Assembly (NCBI RefSeq): GCF_003850045.1
Contig: NZ_RQJX01000018.1
Coordinates: forward strand, 1 to 64,000
DNA: 64,000 nt
From: Aeromicrobium camelliae
Lineage (GTDB): Bacteria > Actinomycetota > Actinomycetes > Propionibacteriales > Nocardioidaceae
Direction of reading: 5' to 3'
The notes beneath the pieces are model-generated. The model made no database searches and was not told the DNA's origin. It saw only the letters and a list, made by a program, of their open reading frames with translations. Made by a program: the position numbers and the translations under genes. Shown piece by piece: positions 46,448 through 54,455 of this stretch; positions within the stretch are counted from its first letter, which is position 1; every line of letters starts with the position of its first letter.

Positions 46448-47269
46448 TCACTCGATCCCGTAGGCCTCCGCGCGGCGAAGCGTGTCCTTGGCCTGCGCGA
46501 GACGCGGGGCGATCGCGCCGGCATAGCCTTCGGGGGGCGACGCGACGAAGGCGCGCGCCGCGGCGACGTCGGCCGGGGTCGGCGCACACGTGGTGTTGAC
46601 GACACTCGCCGCCTGGTCGGACGTGCAGAGCCGGGCGGTCATGCCCAATGACAGAGCGTGGCGGGTGTCGTCAGCGACGACGACAGGATCGTCGCCCACG
46701 GTCGGCCCGTCGATCGGGCCGGGGAGCCGCGCCGCCCGGCTGGCCACGACGAGTCGCGAGCGGGCGTACAGCAGCGCGGTGCGGTCGCCGGGGATGCCGA
46801 GATCGCGGCGGAAATCGCCGGTGCCGAACGCGATGCGCACGACGCCGGCGCGAGCGATCTCGCCGGCATTCTCGACACCGAGCGCACTCTCGATGAGCGC
46901 CACCACCGGGACGTCACCGAACGCCGCGATGGTCTGTTCGACCTGCTCGGCGGTCTCGGCCATCGCGAGCATGACGCCCTGAAGTCCGCGGCGGTCCCGC
47001 AGCGCGGCGACGTCCTTCTCCCACTCCTGGCCACCGGCGGTGTTGATGCGCACCCAGGCCTCGCGTCCGCCGTCGAGCCACGCCGTCAGCGTGGCCCGCG
47101 CGGCCTCCTTATGCTCGGCCGGCACTCCGTCCTCGAGGTCGGCTACCAGGACGTCCGCGATCCGCGGGGTGTCAGGCGTGAGGGTGTCGGCGGCGATGAG
47201 TCGCCACGAGCGGGCGAGAGCCGTCGGAACGTCGAGCTGGGCGAGGGACGAGGAGGAGAGTGCAGTCAT
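46448..47269 (-). CDS. HpcH/HpaI aldolase / citrate lyase beta family protein
   Basis: A 273-aa TIM-barrel protein of the CitE-like group (CoA-ester lyases such as malyl- or citramalyl-CoA lyase). Visible features: DVLVADLEDGVPAEHKEAAR with the metal-binding acidic residues, WVRINTAGG, VVALIESALGVENAGEIA and RIAFGTGDFRRDLG. The reaction cannot be fixed by eye. ATG 47269 is used; TTG 47278 is an alternative. A possible -10 GATAAT (complement of 47309-47314) gives a leader of about 30 nt. Confidence 0.88.
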   Translation of the reverse strand: MTALSSSSLAQLDVPTALARSWRLIAADTLTPDTPRIADVLVADLEDGVPAEHKEAARATLTAWLDGGREAWVRINTAGGQEWEKDVAALRDRRGLQGVMLAMAETAEQVEQTIAAFGDVPVVALIESALGVENAGEIARAGVVRIAFGTGDFRRDLGIPGDRTALLYARSRLVVASRAARLPGPIDGPTVGDDPVVVADDTRHALSLGMTARLCTSDQAASVVNTTCAPTPADVAAARAFVASPPEGYAGAIAPRLAQAKDTLRRAEAYGIE

Positions 47270-47323
47270 TCGGGCCAATCACGGGCGGAAACATGAGGGA
47301 ACCCTCTTATTATCGCGCGGCGG

Positions 47324-48226
47324 TCACCAGCGCCGGACATCGACCCTGCTTCGGCGCGGTCCGCGTCGCTCCACCCGGGTGTGCAACGTGAGCAGCCGAA
47401 GCGCGCGGTACCGGTGCGGAGCGAACGGCGCGAGCAGCTTCGCGACCTCGGCGTCATCGTCGAGAATCCGTCCCAGGAAGGCCGTGCCGACGATGCGCCC
47501 CAGGTGGTAATCGCCCCAGGGAACCGCATCGGCGTCGCCGCGTGCGCGCATCAGGGTCTCCGCGACCGTCCAGGGCCCGACCCCCGGCGCCGCACGGAGC
47601 GCCGCGCGCAGGCGGTCGGGGGAGAGGTGTTCCCAGCGGTCGCCGATCCGCGCCACCGCCTGCGCGGTGCGGTACCGCTCAGGTGTCACGCCCGCGCGAT
47701 GCCAGTCCCACACGGCGAGGCGAGCCCAACGCTCCGCCGACAAGGGGACGCGCAGTCCCGGCGGTACCGGACCGGGCGCCGGGTCGCCGTGCTGCTGGAG
47801 CAAGCGCCGCCACGCCGCGAACGCATCGACGCCGAGGACCTTCTGCTCGAGGATGGCCGGGATGAGCGCCTCCAGGACGCGATCGGTGCGGGGGAGACGC
47901 AGACCGGGCGTGCGACGGTGGAGATCCGCGAGCCAGGCGAGGTCCGGACGGAACTCGTCCGGGCGATCCTCGTAGCCGAGGAGACGTGGCGCCTGCCGGA
48001 CGGCCCACTCGGCCCCTGGCCCCCAGGCCGCGACGCCGACCCGATCGGCAGCGAGGGGCGTGAGGCGCAGCGAGGCCGGCCCGTCCGGAGTGAGGGTGGC
48101 CCGCCATGCGCCGGTGGTGTCGAAACGAAGGGCCGGATCGCCCGGACCCCGACGCAGCATGGCCAGGGAACGATGCAGGTGGTACGGGCCAGGCAGGTCG
48201 ACGGTCGTGGTGACGTCGCCGTTCAT
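47324..48226 (-). CDS. DNA-3-methyladenine glycosylase II family (AlkA-like)
   Basis: A 300-aa HhH-GPD DNA glycosylase that removes alkylated bases. The helix-hairpin-helix is LRAALRAAPGVGPWTVAETL, followed by the catalytic aspartate in AVPWGDYHLGRIVG. The preceding ALIPAILEQKVLGVDAFAAW is the usual helix before it. The N-terminal domain (about 1-100) resembles the AlkA beta domain and lacks an Ada-type regulator module. ATG 48226 overlaps by 4 nt the stop of the DUF1992 gene upstream. Confidence 0.91.
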   Translation of the reverse strand: MNGDVTTTVDLPGPYHLHRSLAMLRRGPGDPALRFDTTGAWRATLTPDGPASLRLTPLAADRVGVAAWGPGAEWAVRQAPRLLGYEDRPDEFRPDLAWLADLHRRTPGLRLPRTDRVLEALIPAILEQKVLGVDAFAAWRRLLQQHGDPAPGPVPPGLRVPLSAERWARLAVWDWHRAGVTPERYRTAQAVARIGDRWEHLSPDRLRAALRAAPGVGPWTVAETLMRARGDADAVPWGDYHLGRIVGTAFLGRILDDDAEVAKLLAPFAPHRYRALRLLTLHTRVERRGPRRSRVDVRRW

Positions 48227-48801
48227 CGGTGCCAGAACCAGCGTCGACGCGGCGCGGGGCGGTCACGTTCCTGGACGCGGGCTCGTTCCGCACGACGCCG
48301 TCGCTCGACGGCGCGGTCACGCCAGGCGGCGACCTCGGCATCGACGTCACGCAGCGGGGTGACGACCGGGGGACCGCCGAGCAGCTGGCGGCGCGCTTCG
48401 ATCACCCGGCGATTGAACGACTCGAGTTCTTCTCGCACCTGACGCTCCGAGCCGAGGCGGTCGAGGGTGTCGTTGAGGGCGGCATCGTCCTTGCGCAGCT
48501 GCAGAGCGGGCGGCAGGACCCCGGAGATCTGCTCGCGTTCGACGAGTCGTTTGAGCCACCAGTCGGGGTCGCGTCGTATGACGTCGTCGGGGAGAGGTTT
48601 GCCGGAGTAGGGCAGGTCGTCGAACTCCCCGCGCGCCATGGCGGCGCGAATCTGCTGGTCGACCCAGAGCGCGTGAGCTTCCAAGCGCCGATCGCGGCCG
48701 GATTCGGCCTCGCTGGTCTCCTCGGACGCCCCGTCGGAGCGGGCGTCCTGGTCGGCGCTCGTCCGGTAGTGCGCCGCTCGGCGTCGGCTATCGCCGTCCA
48801 T
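48223..48801 (-). CDS. DUF1992 (DnaJC28-like) protein
   Basis: A 192-aa protein with a DUF1992 core: ALWVDQQIRAAMARGEFDDL, YSGKPLPDD and DPDWWLKRLVEREQISGVLP. The flanks are charged: an Arg/Asp/Glu-rich N-terminus and a basic C-terminus ending RRRWFWHR. There is no J domain. Function is unknown. ATG 48801 has GAGG 7 nt upstream; the frame stays open further but without conserved sequence. It overlaps the AlkA-like gene by 4 nt. Confidence 0.88.
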   Translation of the reverse strand: MDGDSRRRAAHYRTSADQDARSDGASEETSEAESGRDRRLEAHALWVDQQIRAAMARGEFDDLPYSGKPLPDDVIRRDPDWWLKRLVEREQISGVLPPALQLRKDDAALNDTLDRLGSERQVREELESFNRRVIEARRQLLGGPPVVTPLRDVDAEVAAWRDRAVERRRRAERARVQERDRPAPRRRWFWHR

Positions 48802-48830
48802 CGAACCACCTCGCCCCCCATGGTACGGAC

Positions 48831-49115
48831 CTACCGGATCTCCAGTTCGAGCTGGACGAGGTCGCCGTAGCCCACGGCCTCCGCTCGCAGAATGGCCTTC
48901 TTCATGGGCAACAGGAAGCTGCCGCGCTTGGTGTCGGGAAAGATCGATGTCTCCCAGACCGAGCTCCCGCACCTCATCCGTACTTTGACCGATCCGAAGC
49001 CACCGCGCAGGGGAGCGGCGTCCTCGATCTCGTCGGTGATGTCTTCGGGGAGCATCACGAAATGCCAGGCGGCCGAGCCCTCGAACCGCTCGACGCGGGC
49101 CTCGAACGTGTACAC
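48831..49115 (-). CDS. DUF1905 domain protein
   Basis: A 94-aa DUF1905 protein: YTFEARVERFEGSAAWHFVML, read in two parts, then LPEDITDEIED, GFGSVKVRMRCGSSVWETSIFPD and FLLPMKKAILRAEAVGYGDL. These small beta-barrel proteins often pair with bacteriocin-protection or YdeI-like domains; here it stands alone. Start GTG 49115 faces the TRIC gene with a 50-nt gap. Function is unknown. Confidence 0.9.
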   Translation of the reverse strand: MYTFEARVERFEGSAAWHFVMLPEDITDEIEDAAPLRGGFGSVKVRMRCGSSVWETSIFPDTKRGSFLLPMKKAILRAEAVGYGDLVQLELEIR

Positions 49116-49165
49116 AGGCTCGATCGTCGCACGTGCCGCCGACAGTCCACCCCTACGATGTCCCG

Positions 49166-49780
49166 GTGACCGATGCAGTGCTCGCGGCCCTGGAGTTCTC
49201 CGGGATCTTCGTGTTCGCGATGACCGGCGCGCTCGTGGGTGCGCGGCGCGACTTCGACATCATCGGACTGCTGGCACTGGCGATGCTGACCGGACTCGGT
49301 GGCGGCGCGATCCGCGATGTTCTGCTCGGTGTCGCACCTCCGGTCAACGTCGCCAGTTGGGAACGGCTCTTGACCGCTACCTTGGCCGCCGCCCTCGTCT
49401 TCTGGCAGCACGACCGGGTGAGTCGCCGCGAGCCCGTGATCATGGTGCTCGACGCAGTCGGGCTCGCCACCTTCTGCGTCACGGGCACGATCGCCGCGCT
49501 GCAGCACGACATCGCTCCGGCGACCGGCGCGCTGCTCGGGGTGATCACCGCGATCGGCGGCGGAGTCGTGCGCGATGTGCTGTCCGGCCGCACTCCCGTG
49601 GTCTTCAGCGGTGAGTTGTACGCGATCCCCGCCGTCGTCGGCGCGACGCTCACTGTCGCCCTGCAGGAGTTCGAGCCGCTCGGGGTGCTCTACGTGTTCC
49701 CTGCGTTGCTGTGCCTCGGGCTGCGGCTCGTCTCCATGCGACGCGGATGGTCGGCTCCGGGAGCACGACGCCGGGCGTGA
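49166..49780 (+). CDS. Trimeric intracellular cation (TRIC) channel family protein
   Basis: A 204-aa membrane protein (UPF0126/YadS family) with seven hydrophobic segments forming two homologous halves. Each half carries the glycine-rich kink motif, GGGAIRDVLLG and GGGVVRDVLSG, that lines the pore in TRIC channels. It probably conducts monovalent cations. GTG 49166 is preferred over the earlier ATG 49133 because TACGAT (49154-49159) ends 6 nt upstream, fitting leaderless initiation. Confidence 0.92.
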   Translation: MTDAVLAALEFSGIFVFAMTGALVGARRDFDIIGLLALAMLTGLGGGAIRDVLLGVAPPVNVASWERLLTATLAAALVFWQHDRVSRREPVIMVLDAVGLATFCVTGTIAALQHDIAPATGALLGVITAIGGGVVRDVLSGRTPVVFSGELYAIPAVVGATLTVALQEFEPLGVLYVFPALLCLGLRLVSMRRGWSAPGARRRA

Positions 49781-49794
49781 CACTTCCCATCTAT

Positions 49795-49824
49795 CGACTG
49801 TCGCTATATACTTATCGACAGTCG
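49795..49824 (+). promoter_or_regulatory. Twin CGAC-W-GTCG operator flanking a -10 element
   Basis: CGACTGTCG (49795-49803) and CGACAGTCG (49816-49824) are each palindromic, are each preceded by TAT, and have centres 21 bp apart, two helical turns. Between them lies TATACT (49807-49812), a good -10. The DUF2975 gene with an AAGGAG site follows at 49841. A regulator bound to both sites would cover the promoter; the HTH protein encoded by the second gene is the obvious candidate (inference). Confidence 0.7.
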
Positions 49825-49840
49825 AGTGAAGGAGTGGGCC

Positions 49841-50338
49841 ATGGGAAAGCTCGCCGTTCTGGCACTGCGGGTCGTGATCGTCCTGTTGCTCGCCGGATCC
49901 CTGTTCGTTCAGGGTGTGATGGCGCCCTTGCTGCGCGTGGATCTGGATGAGGCCGGGGGAGACCTGTCCGCGGTGCAGATCCCCGTCGTGGTCATCGTGA
50001 TCCTGGGATTCGTGACCGCCCAAGTGGTACTCGTCTGCGTCTGGCGGCTCCTGACGATGGTTCGCCGGGGCACGGTGTTCTCGCACGGAGCGTTCCGTTA
50101 CGTCGACGTCATCATCGGTGCGGTCGTCGCCGCCGCGGTGCTGATCTTCGCGCTGGCCGTCACGCTGGCACCGGGGGAGGCGGCGGCGCCCGGCGTGGTG
50201 CTGCTGATCTGCGGACTCTCGGTCACCGCCTTCGGTGTCGCACTGCTGGTGTTCGTCATGCGTTCGCTCCTGGCGCAGGCCGTTGCGCGCGAGGTCGAGG
50301 CGCACGATCTGCGCGCCGAGCTGGGCGAGGTGATCTGA
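49841..50338 (+). CDS. DUF2975 domain membrane protein
   Basis: A 165-aa protein with four membrane segments, among them VVIVLLLAGSLFVQGVMAPL, PVVVIVILGFVTAQVVLVCV, VDVIIGAVVAAAVLIFALAV and VVLLICGLSVTAFGVALLVF. It is typical of DUF2975 proteins, which nearly always pair with a small YozG-like HTH regulator; such a gene follows with a 1-nt TGATG overlap. ATG 49841 has GAAGGAG 6 nt upstream. The function of the pair is unknown. Transcription is probably autoregulated through the twin palindromes upstream. Confidence 0.9.
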   Translation: MGKLAVLALRVVIVLLLAGSLFVQGVMAPLLRVDLDEAGGDLSAVQIPVVVIVILGFVTAQVVLVCVWRLLTMVRRGTVFSHGAFRYVDVIIGAVVAAAVLIFALAVTLAPGEAAAPGVVLLICGLSVTAFGVALLVFVMRSLLAQAVAREVEAHDLRAELGEVI

Positions 50339-50586
50339 TGCCGATCATCGTCGACATCGACGTCATGCTGGCCAAGCGCAAGATGGCCGTCGGCGAACTC
50401 GCCGAACGCATCGGCATCACGCCTGCCAATCTCGCCGTGCTCAAGAACGGCCGCGCCAAAGCCGTCAGATTCACGACACTGGAGGCGCTGTGCGAGGCGC
50501 TCGACTGCCAGCCGGGGGACCTGCTGCGCTTCGAGCCGGCCGAGGAGTACGACGGGGGCGCATCCACGCCTTCCTCCGTAAGTTGA
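50338..50586 (+). CDS. Small Xre/YozG-like HTH transcriptional regulator
   Basis: An 82-aa Cro/CI-type DNA-binding protein. The five-helix HTH occupies most of it: IDVMLAKRKMAVGELAERIG, ITPANLAVLKNGRAKAVRFT, TLEALCEALDCQPGDLLRFE. The tail is short and acidic/Ser-rich. It shares one base with the DUF2975 stop and should be translated from the same mRNA. Probable autoregulator of the pair. Confidence 0.92.
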   Translation: MPIIVDIDVMLAKRKMAVGELAERIGITPANLAVLKNGRAKAVRFTTLEALCEALDCQPGDLLRFEPAEEYDGGASTPSSVS

Positions 50587-50587
50587 C

Positions 50588-50601
50588 ATAATGCACATTA
50601 T
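50588..50601. repeat. AT-rich inverted repeat after the HTH gene
   Basis: ATAATG-CA-CATTAT is a perfect 6-bp inverted repeat two nt after the HTH stop, markedly AT-rich for this genome. The stem is too weak for a terminator. It could be a further protein-binding site. No function is assigned. Confidence 0.35.
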
Positions 50602-50621
50602 CGGCGCAGTGCGGAGACGTC

Positions 50622-51314
50622 TCAGGAGGGGCTGAGAACGTCGCCGGTACGGATGGTTCCGCCGTCGATCACTTCCGCATAGACGCCGATGCGCGTGTCG
50701 CGCTCGGCACCGAGCGACCTGAGCCACCGACCTTCGGCGACGGCGCCGTCCTGATCGACGTCGATCATCCGGCACCGTGGGATGCGCCGCGTGACGCGCA
50801 GACGGACGCCGTCGCCGATCGTCAGCTCACGGCCTTCCCAGGCTTCCTCGGTGAACGGCTCGTCAGCGGTGATCACCAGGTTCGTGCGCAGGCGTCGCGG
50901 ATCGGCGTCGATGCTCCAACGGGCCGCGCACCAGTCGAGCGTCGCCGTACTGATCAATGAGACGGCCGCTTCATCCTGGTGAGCGGCGGTGCGATCCGCC
51001 TCGATCGTCACCCGCGCGTCCATGGCGCTGGAGAGCTCGTCGGCGAGGTTCTGGTCGCCGACCTGCCACTCGCGCCGACCGTTCGTCACCAGCACGTCGT
51101 GGTCGTCGGTCATGCGCGCCGTGTAGTCGAAGATGGCGTCGCGACGGCGGAACCTCCTCGTGTTCTTTCCCGAGGCCAGAAAGCCGGCCTCGTCGACGAC
51201 CGCGTACCGACGGTCGCCGACGAGGCCGCGCAGATCGAGCTCGGCGGAGTCCAGCGACTCGCCGCCCATCGACTTGACCGGATATCGTCGCAGTCGCGCC
51301 ACTGTCATCCGCAT
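50622..51314 (-). CDS. MOSC domain protein
   Basis: A 230-aa protein with an N-terminal MOSC_N beta-barrel (LRRYPVKSMGGESLDSAEL, GLVGDRRYAVVDEAG) and a C-terminal MOSC domain with the likely molybdenum/sulfur-binding cysteine in IPRCRMIDVD. Related proteins (YcbX, mARC) reduce N-hydroxylated compounds using molybdenum cofactor. Start ATG 51314 lies 6 nt after GACCCT; ATG 51308 is an alternative. Confidence 0.91.
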   Translation of the reverse strand: MRMTVARLRRYPVKSMGGESLDSAELDLRGLVGDRRYAVVDEAGFLASGKNTRRFRRRDAIFDYTARMTDDHDVLVTNGRREWQVGDQNLADELSSAMDARVTIEADRTAAHQDEAAVSLISTATLDWCAARWSIDADPRRLRTNLVITADEPFTEEAWEGRELTIGDGVRLRVTRRIPRCRMIDVDQDGAVAEGRWLRSLGAERDTRIGVYAEVIDGGTIRTGDVLSPS

Positions 51315-51359
51315 GGGGTTAGGGTCCCATGCGGGTCACGCGCGCGGAACGCTCGACGC

Positions 51360-51470
51360 CTAGCGGCCGCGTCCTCGGGGTCGTGGACCTCCGGACAGGG
51401 CCGCGCAGGAGATCACCAGGGCGGTCAGAATCAGCAGAGCGATGCTCACATCGACGATGGCGGCGAGCAT
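51360..51470 (-). CDS. Small membrane protein, 36 aa
   Basis: A short, well-formed gene. It encodes one membrane helix (MLAAIVDVSIALLILTALVI) followed by SCAALSGG and a basic tail PRPRGRGR. The ATG has a near-perfect AGGAGG four nt upstream, and third codon positions are mostly G or C. It lies 164 nt downstream of the UvrA2 stop on the same strand, with no other gene in this 320-nt stretch. The stop is TAG. Function is unknown; size and topology resemble small single-pass modulators or toxins. Confidence 0.6.
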   Translation of the reverse strand: MLAAIVDVSIALLILTALVISCAALSGGPRPRGRGR

Positions 51471-51634
51471 GGGGCCTCCTCGAGCAGCGAGGTCAAGGTC
51501 TCCTTCGCCCCGCTGGGGCGGCGGCCCGGGGCCATCGTGGGATGTCCGTACTGACCGGGTCCGGCCTTGTGAAGTACTCCCCTTTCGCGGATTCTATCGA
51601 GTATTCCGCGATTGTCCCAGTGGCCGCGGCAAAC

Positions 51635-54016
51635 TCACGCACCGACGTACGACGCGAGATGCTGCCCGGTGAGCGTCGACCGGTCGGCCACGAGCTCGGC
51701 CGGTGTGCCCTCGAAGACCACGCGCCCGCCGTCATGTCCCGCGCCCGGACCCAGGTCGATCACCCAGTCGGCGTGCGCCATGACGGCCTGGTGATGCTCG
51801 ATGACGATGACCGATTTACCGCCGTCGACCAACCGGTCCAGCAATCCCAGCAGATTCTCGACGTCCGCCAGGTGCAGGCCGGTCGTCGGTTCGTCGAGGA
51901 CGTAGACGTCGCCGGCCTCGCCCATCTGGCTGGCCAGTTTGAGCCGCTGCCGCTCCCCGCCCGAGAGGGTGGTCAACTGCTGCCCCAACTTGACATAACC
52001 GATACCGACATCCGACAGCCGCGCCAGGATCTTGTGGGCGGCCGGCGTCTTCGCCTCGCCCTCGGAGAAGAACGCGAGCGCCTCGTCGACGGACATGTCG
52101 AGTACGTCGGCGATGTTCTGACCGCCGAACGTGTACTCCAGGACGGCGGTCTGGAATCGCCGGCCGCCGCACTCCTCGCACGGCGTCTCGACGGTGTCCA
52201 TGATCCCGAGTTCGGTGTAGATGACGCCGGCACCTTTACACGTGGGGCAGGCACCCTCGGAGTTGGAACTGAACAGCGCCGGCTTCACGCCGTTGGCCTT
52301 GGCGAACGCCTTGCGGATCGGCTCCAGCAGGCCCGTGTAGGTGGCGGGATTGCTGCGGCGGGAGCCCTTGATCGCACCCTGGTCGATCACCACGACGCCG
52401 TCGCGTGGCGCGACCGAACCGTGGATGAGCGAGCTCTTGCCCGAGCCCGCGACGCCGGTGACGACGCACAGGACGCCGAGCGGCACGTCGACGTCGACGT
52501 CCTGGAGGTTGTGGGTGTCCGCTCCCCTCACTTCGAGCACGCCGGTCGGCCGCCGCACCTCGTCCTTGAGGTGGGCGCGGTCGTCGAGGTGCTTGCCGGT
52601 GACCGTGCCGCTGCTGCGCAGGCCCTCCACACTCCCCTCGTAACAGATCGTGCCGCCCTCGGTGCCCGCTCCCGGGCCGAGGTCGACGACGTGATCGGCG
52701 ATCGCGATCGTCTCGGGCTTGTGCTCCACGACGAGCACCGTGTTGCCCTTGTCGCGCAACTGCACCAGCAGGTCGTTCATCCGGTCGATGTCGTGCGGGT
52801 GGAGACCGATCGTGGGTTCATCGAAGACATAGGTGACGTCGGTCAGCGAGGAGCCGAGATGGCGGATCATCTTGGTGCGTTGCGCCTCTCCCCCGCTCAA
52901 CGTGCCGGCAGGGCGCTCGAGGCTGAGGTACCCCAGGCCGATCTCCACGAAGGAGTCGAGCAGGTGCTGCAATCCGGCGATCAGCGGTGCCACCGACGGC
53001 TCGTCGAGCTCGCGCACCCATGCAGCGAGGTCGCTGATCTGCATGGCGCACAGGTCGGCGATGTTCTTGCCCTTGATCGTCGAGGATCGAGCTTCGCGGG
53101 TCAGCCGTGTGCCCTCGCACTCCGGGCACGTGTCGAAGGTGATCGCCCGCTCGACGAACCGCCGCACGTGAGGCTGCATCGCCTCGACGTCCTTCGACAG
53201 CATCGACTTCTGGATCTTCGGGATGAGTCCCTCGTAGGTGAGGTTGACGCCTTCCACCTTGATCTTCTGCGGCTCGGCGTACAGCAGCTTCTCGCGCTCC
53301 TTGTCGGTGAAGGCGGAGATCGGCTTGTCGAGCGGCAGTCCCGCACCGGCGAAGATCCGGCCGTACCACCCGTCCATGCTGTAACCGGGCACCGTGAGCG
53401 CACCCTCGGCGAGCGACTTGGAGTCGTCGTACAACGCCGTGAGGTCGAAGTCCGACACGTGGCCCATGCCCTCGCACTTCGGGCACATTCCACCGAGATA
53501 GACCGCGTCGCGGACGACCTTCTTCTCGACGCGGCCGCCCTTCTCCGTCTTCATGACGCCGCCCGCCCGGCGGGTCGGGACGTTGAACGAGAAGGCGGTC
53601 GGCGGTCCGATCTGCGGATCGCCGAGCCGGCTGAAGAGGATGCGCAGCATGGCGTTCGCGTCCGTGGCGGTGCCGACCGTCGAGCGGGGGTTGGCACCCA
53701 TGCGCTCCTGGTCGACGATGATCGCCGTGGTCAGCCCCTCGAGCAGATCGACCTCGGGCCGCGCGAGCGTGGGCATGAAACCCTGCACGAAGGCGCTGTA
53801 CGTCTCGTTGATCATCCGCTGCGACTCAGCGGCGATCGTGCCGAACACGAGCGAGCTCTTGCCGGAACCGGACACACCGGTGAACACCGTCAACCGCCGC
53901 TTGGGAATGTCGACGGTGACGTTCTTGAGGTTGTTCTCGCGGGCGCCGTGCACCCGGATCCGGTCATGGCTGTCGGCGACGTGCGCGGCCACCGACGCCT
54001 GCTCGCTGCTGGTCAT
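51635..54016 (-). CDS. UvrA2-like excinuclease ABC subunit A family protein
   Basis: A 793-aa UvrA-like tandem ATPase. Each half has Walker A (TGVSGSGKSSLVFG and TGVAGSGKSSLIHG), a signature (LSGGEAQRTKMIRHL and LSGGERQRLKLASQM) and Walker B (VFDEPTIGLHPHD and VLDEPTTGLHLAD). Zinc-binding CPKC/CPEC and CPTC...CEEC clusters are present. It is about 150 residues shorter than canonical UvrA, placing it with the UvrA2/DrrC-like proteins linked to drug tolerance in actinomycetes. ATG 54016 is chosen; GTG 54043 would overlap the upstream gene by 4 nt, but its extra codons (AAA, GGG, AGA, GGT) are rare here. Confidence 0.92.
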   Translation of the reverse strand: MTSSEQASVAAHVADSHDRIRVHGARENNLKNVTVDIPKRRLTVFTGVSGSGKSSLVFGTIAAESQRMINETYSAFVQGFMPTLARPEVDLLEGLTTAIIVDQERMGANPRSTVGTATDANAMLRILFSRLGDPQIGPPTAFSFNVPTRRAGGVMKTEKGGRVEKKVVRDAVYLGGMCPKCEGMGHVSDFDLTALYDDSKSLAEGALTVPGYSMDGWYGRIFAGAGLPLDKPISAFTDKEREKLLYAEPQKIKVEGVNLTYEGLIPKIQKSMLSKDVEAMQPHVRRFVERAITFDTCPECEGTRLTREARSSTIKGKNIADLCAMQISDLAAWVRELDEPSVAPLIAGLQHLLDSFVEIGLGYLSLERPAGTLSGGEAQRTKMIRHLGSSLTDVTYVFDEPTIGLHPHDIDRMNDLLVQLRDKGNTVLVVEHKPETIAIADHVVDLGPGAGTEGGTICYEGSVEGLRSSGTVTGKHLDDRAHLKDEVRRPTGVLEVRGADTHNLQDVDVDVPLGVLCVVTGVAGSGKSSLIHGSVAPRDGVVVIDQGAIKGSRRSNPATYTGLLEPIRKAFAKANGVKPALFSSNSEGACPTCKGAGVIYTELGIMDTVETPCEECGGRRFQTAVLEYTFGGQNIADVLDMSVDEALAFFSEGEAKTPAAHKILARLSDVGIGYVKLGQQLTTLSGGERQRLKLASQMGEAGDVYVLDEPTTGLHLADVENLLGLLDRLVDGGKSVIVIEHHQAVMAHADWVIDLGPGAGHDGGRVVFEGTPAELVADRSTLTGQHLASYVGA

Positions 54017-54039
54017 ACCTCTGAACCCTTTCGTGCGGC

Positions 54040-54450
54040 TCACGCCAGCTGGTTGATGCGGATGAGATTGCCGGCCGGATCGCGGAAGGCGCAGTCGCGC
54101 ACCCCGTAATCCTGGTCCGTCGGCTCCTGGAGGACTTCGGCACCGGACGCCTCGAGCTTCGCGAAGGTCGCGTCGAGGTCCTCGGTGGCGAGGGTGAGGG
54201 CACCGTAGTTGCCCTTGGCGATCAGCTCGAGGATCGTCTGGCGCTCGGCGTCGCTGATCGTCGGATCGGCGGCCGGCGGGTGCAGCACGATGGACGTCTC
54301 CGGCTGCTCCGGCGGTCCCACCGTGATCCAGCGCATGTCCTCTTATCCGACGTCCTTGCGGACCTCGAATCCGAGGGCGTCGCGGTAGAAGGCCAGGGCG
54401 GCGTCGGCGTCCGTGTGCGGGAGGAAGGTGTAATGAATGATCAGGCTCAT
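54040..54450 (-). pseudogene. VOC (glyoxalase-like) gene interrupted by an in-frame TAA
   Basis: One continuous reading frame of 137 codons encodes a VOC-superfamily protein, split by TAA at codon 36 (54343-54345). The N-part is MSLIIHYTFLPHTDADAALA...FYRDALGFEVRKDVG. After the stop it resumes in the same frame as EDMRWITVGPPEQPETSIVL, to the normal C-terminus FRDPAGNLIRINQLA. Homologues have Tyr or a similar residue between DVG and E, so a single TAC/TAT to TAA change explains it. ATG 54336 could restart a 98-aa C-terminal fragment with a close GAGG. TAGCGT 7 nt before ATG 54450 marks a probable leaderless start inside the end of the AraC gene. Confidence 0.8.
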
Positions 54451-54455
54451 GACGG

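Noticed and set aside
51542..51660. Possible small plus-strand protein beginning MSVLTGSGLVKYSPF
   Set aside because: Third-position GC is weak, there is no ribosome binding site, and it runs into antisense UvrA2 sequence.
51329..54109. A 926-codon open frame antisense to the UvrA2-like gene
   Set aside because: Its composition is that of the complement of UvrA2 codons; every UvrA motif is on the other strand.
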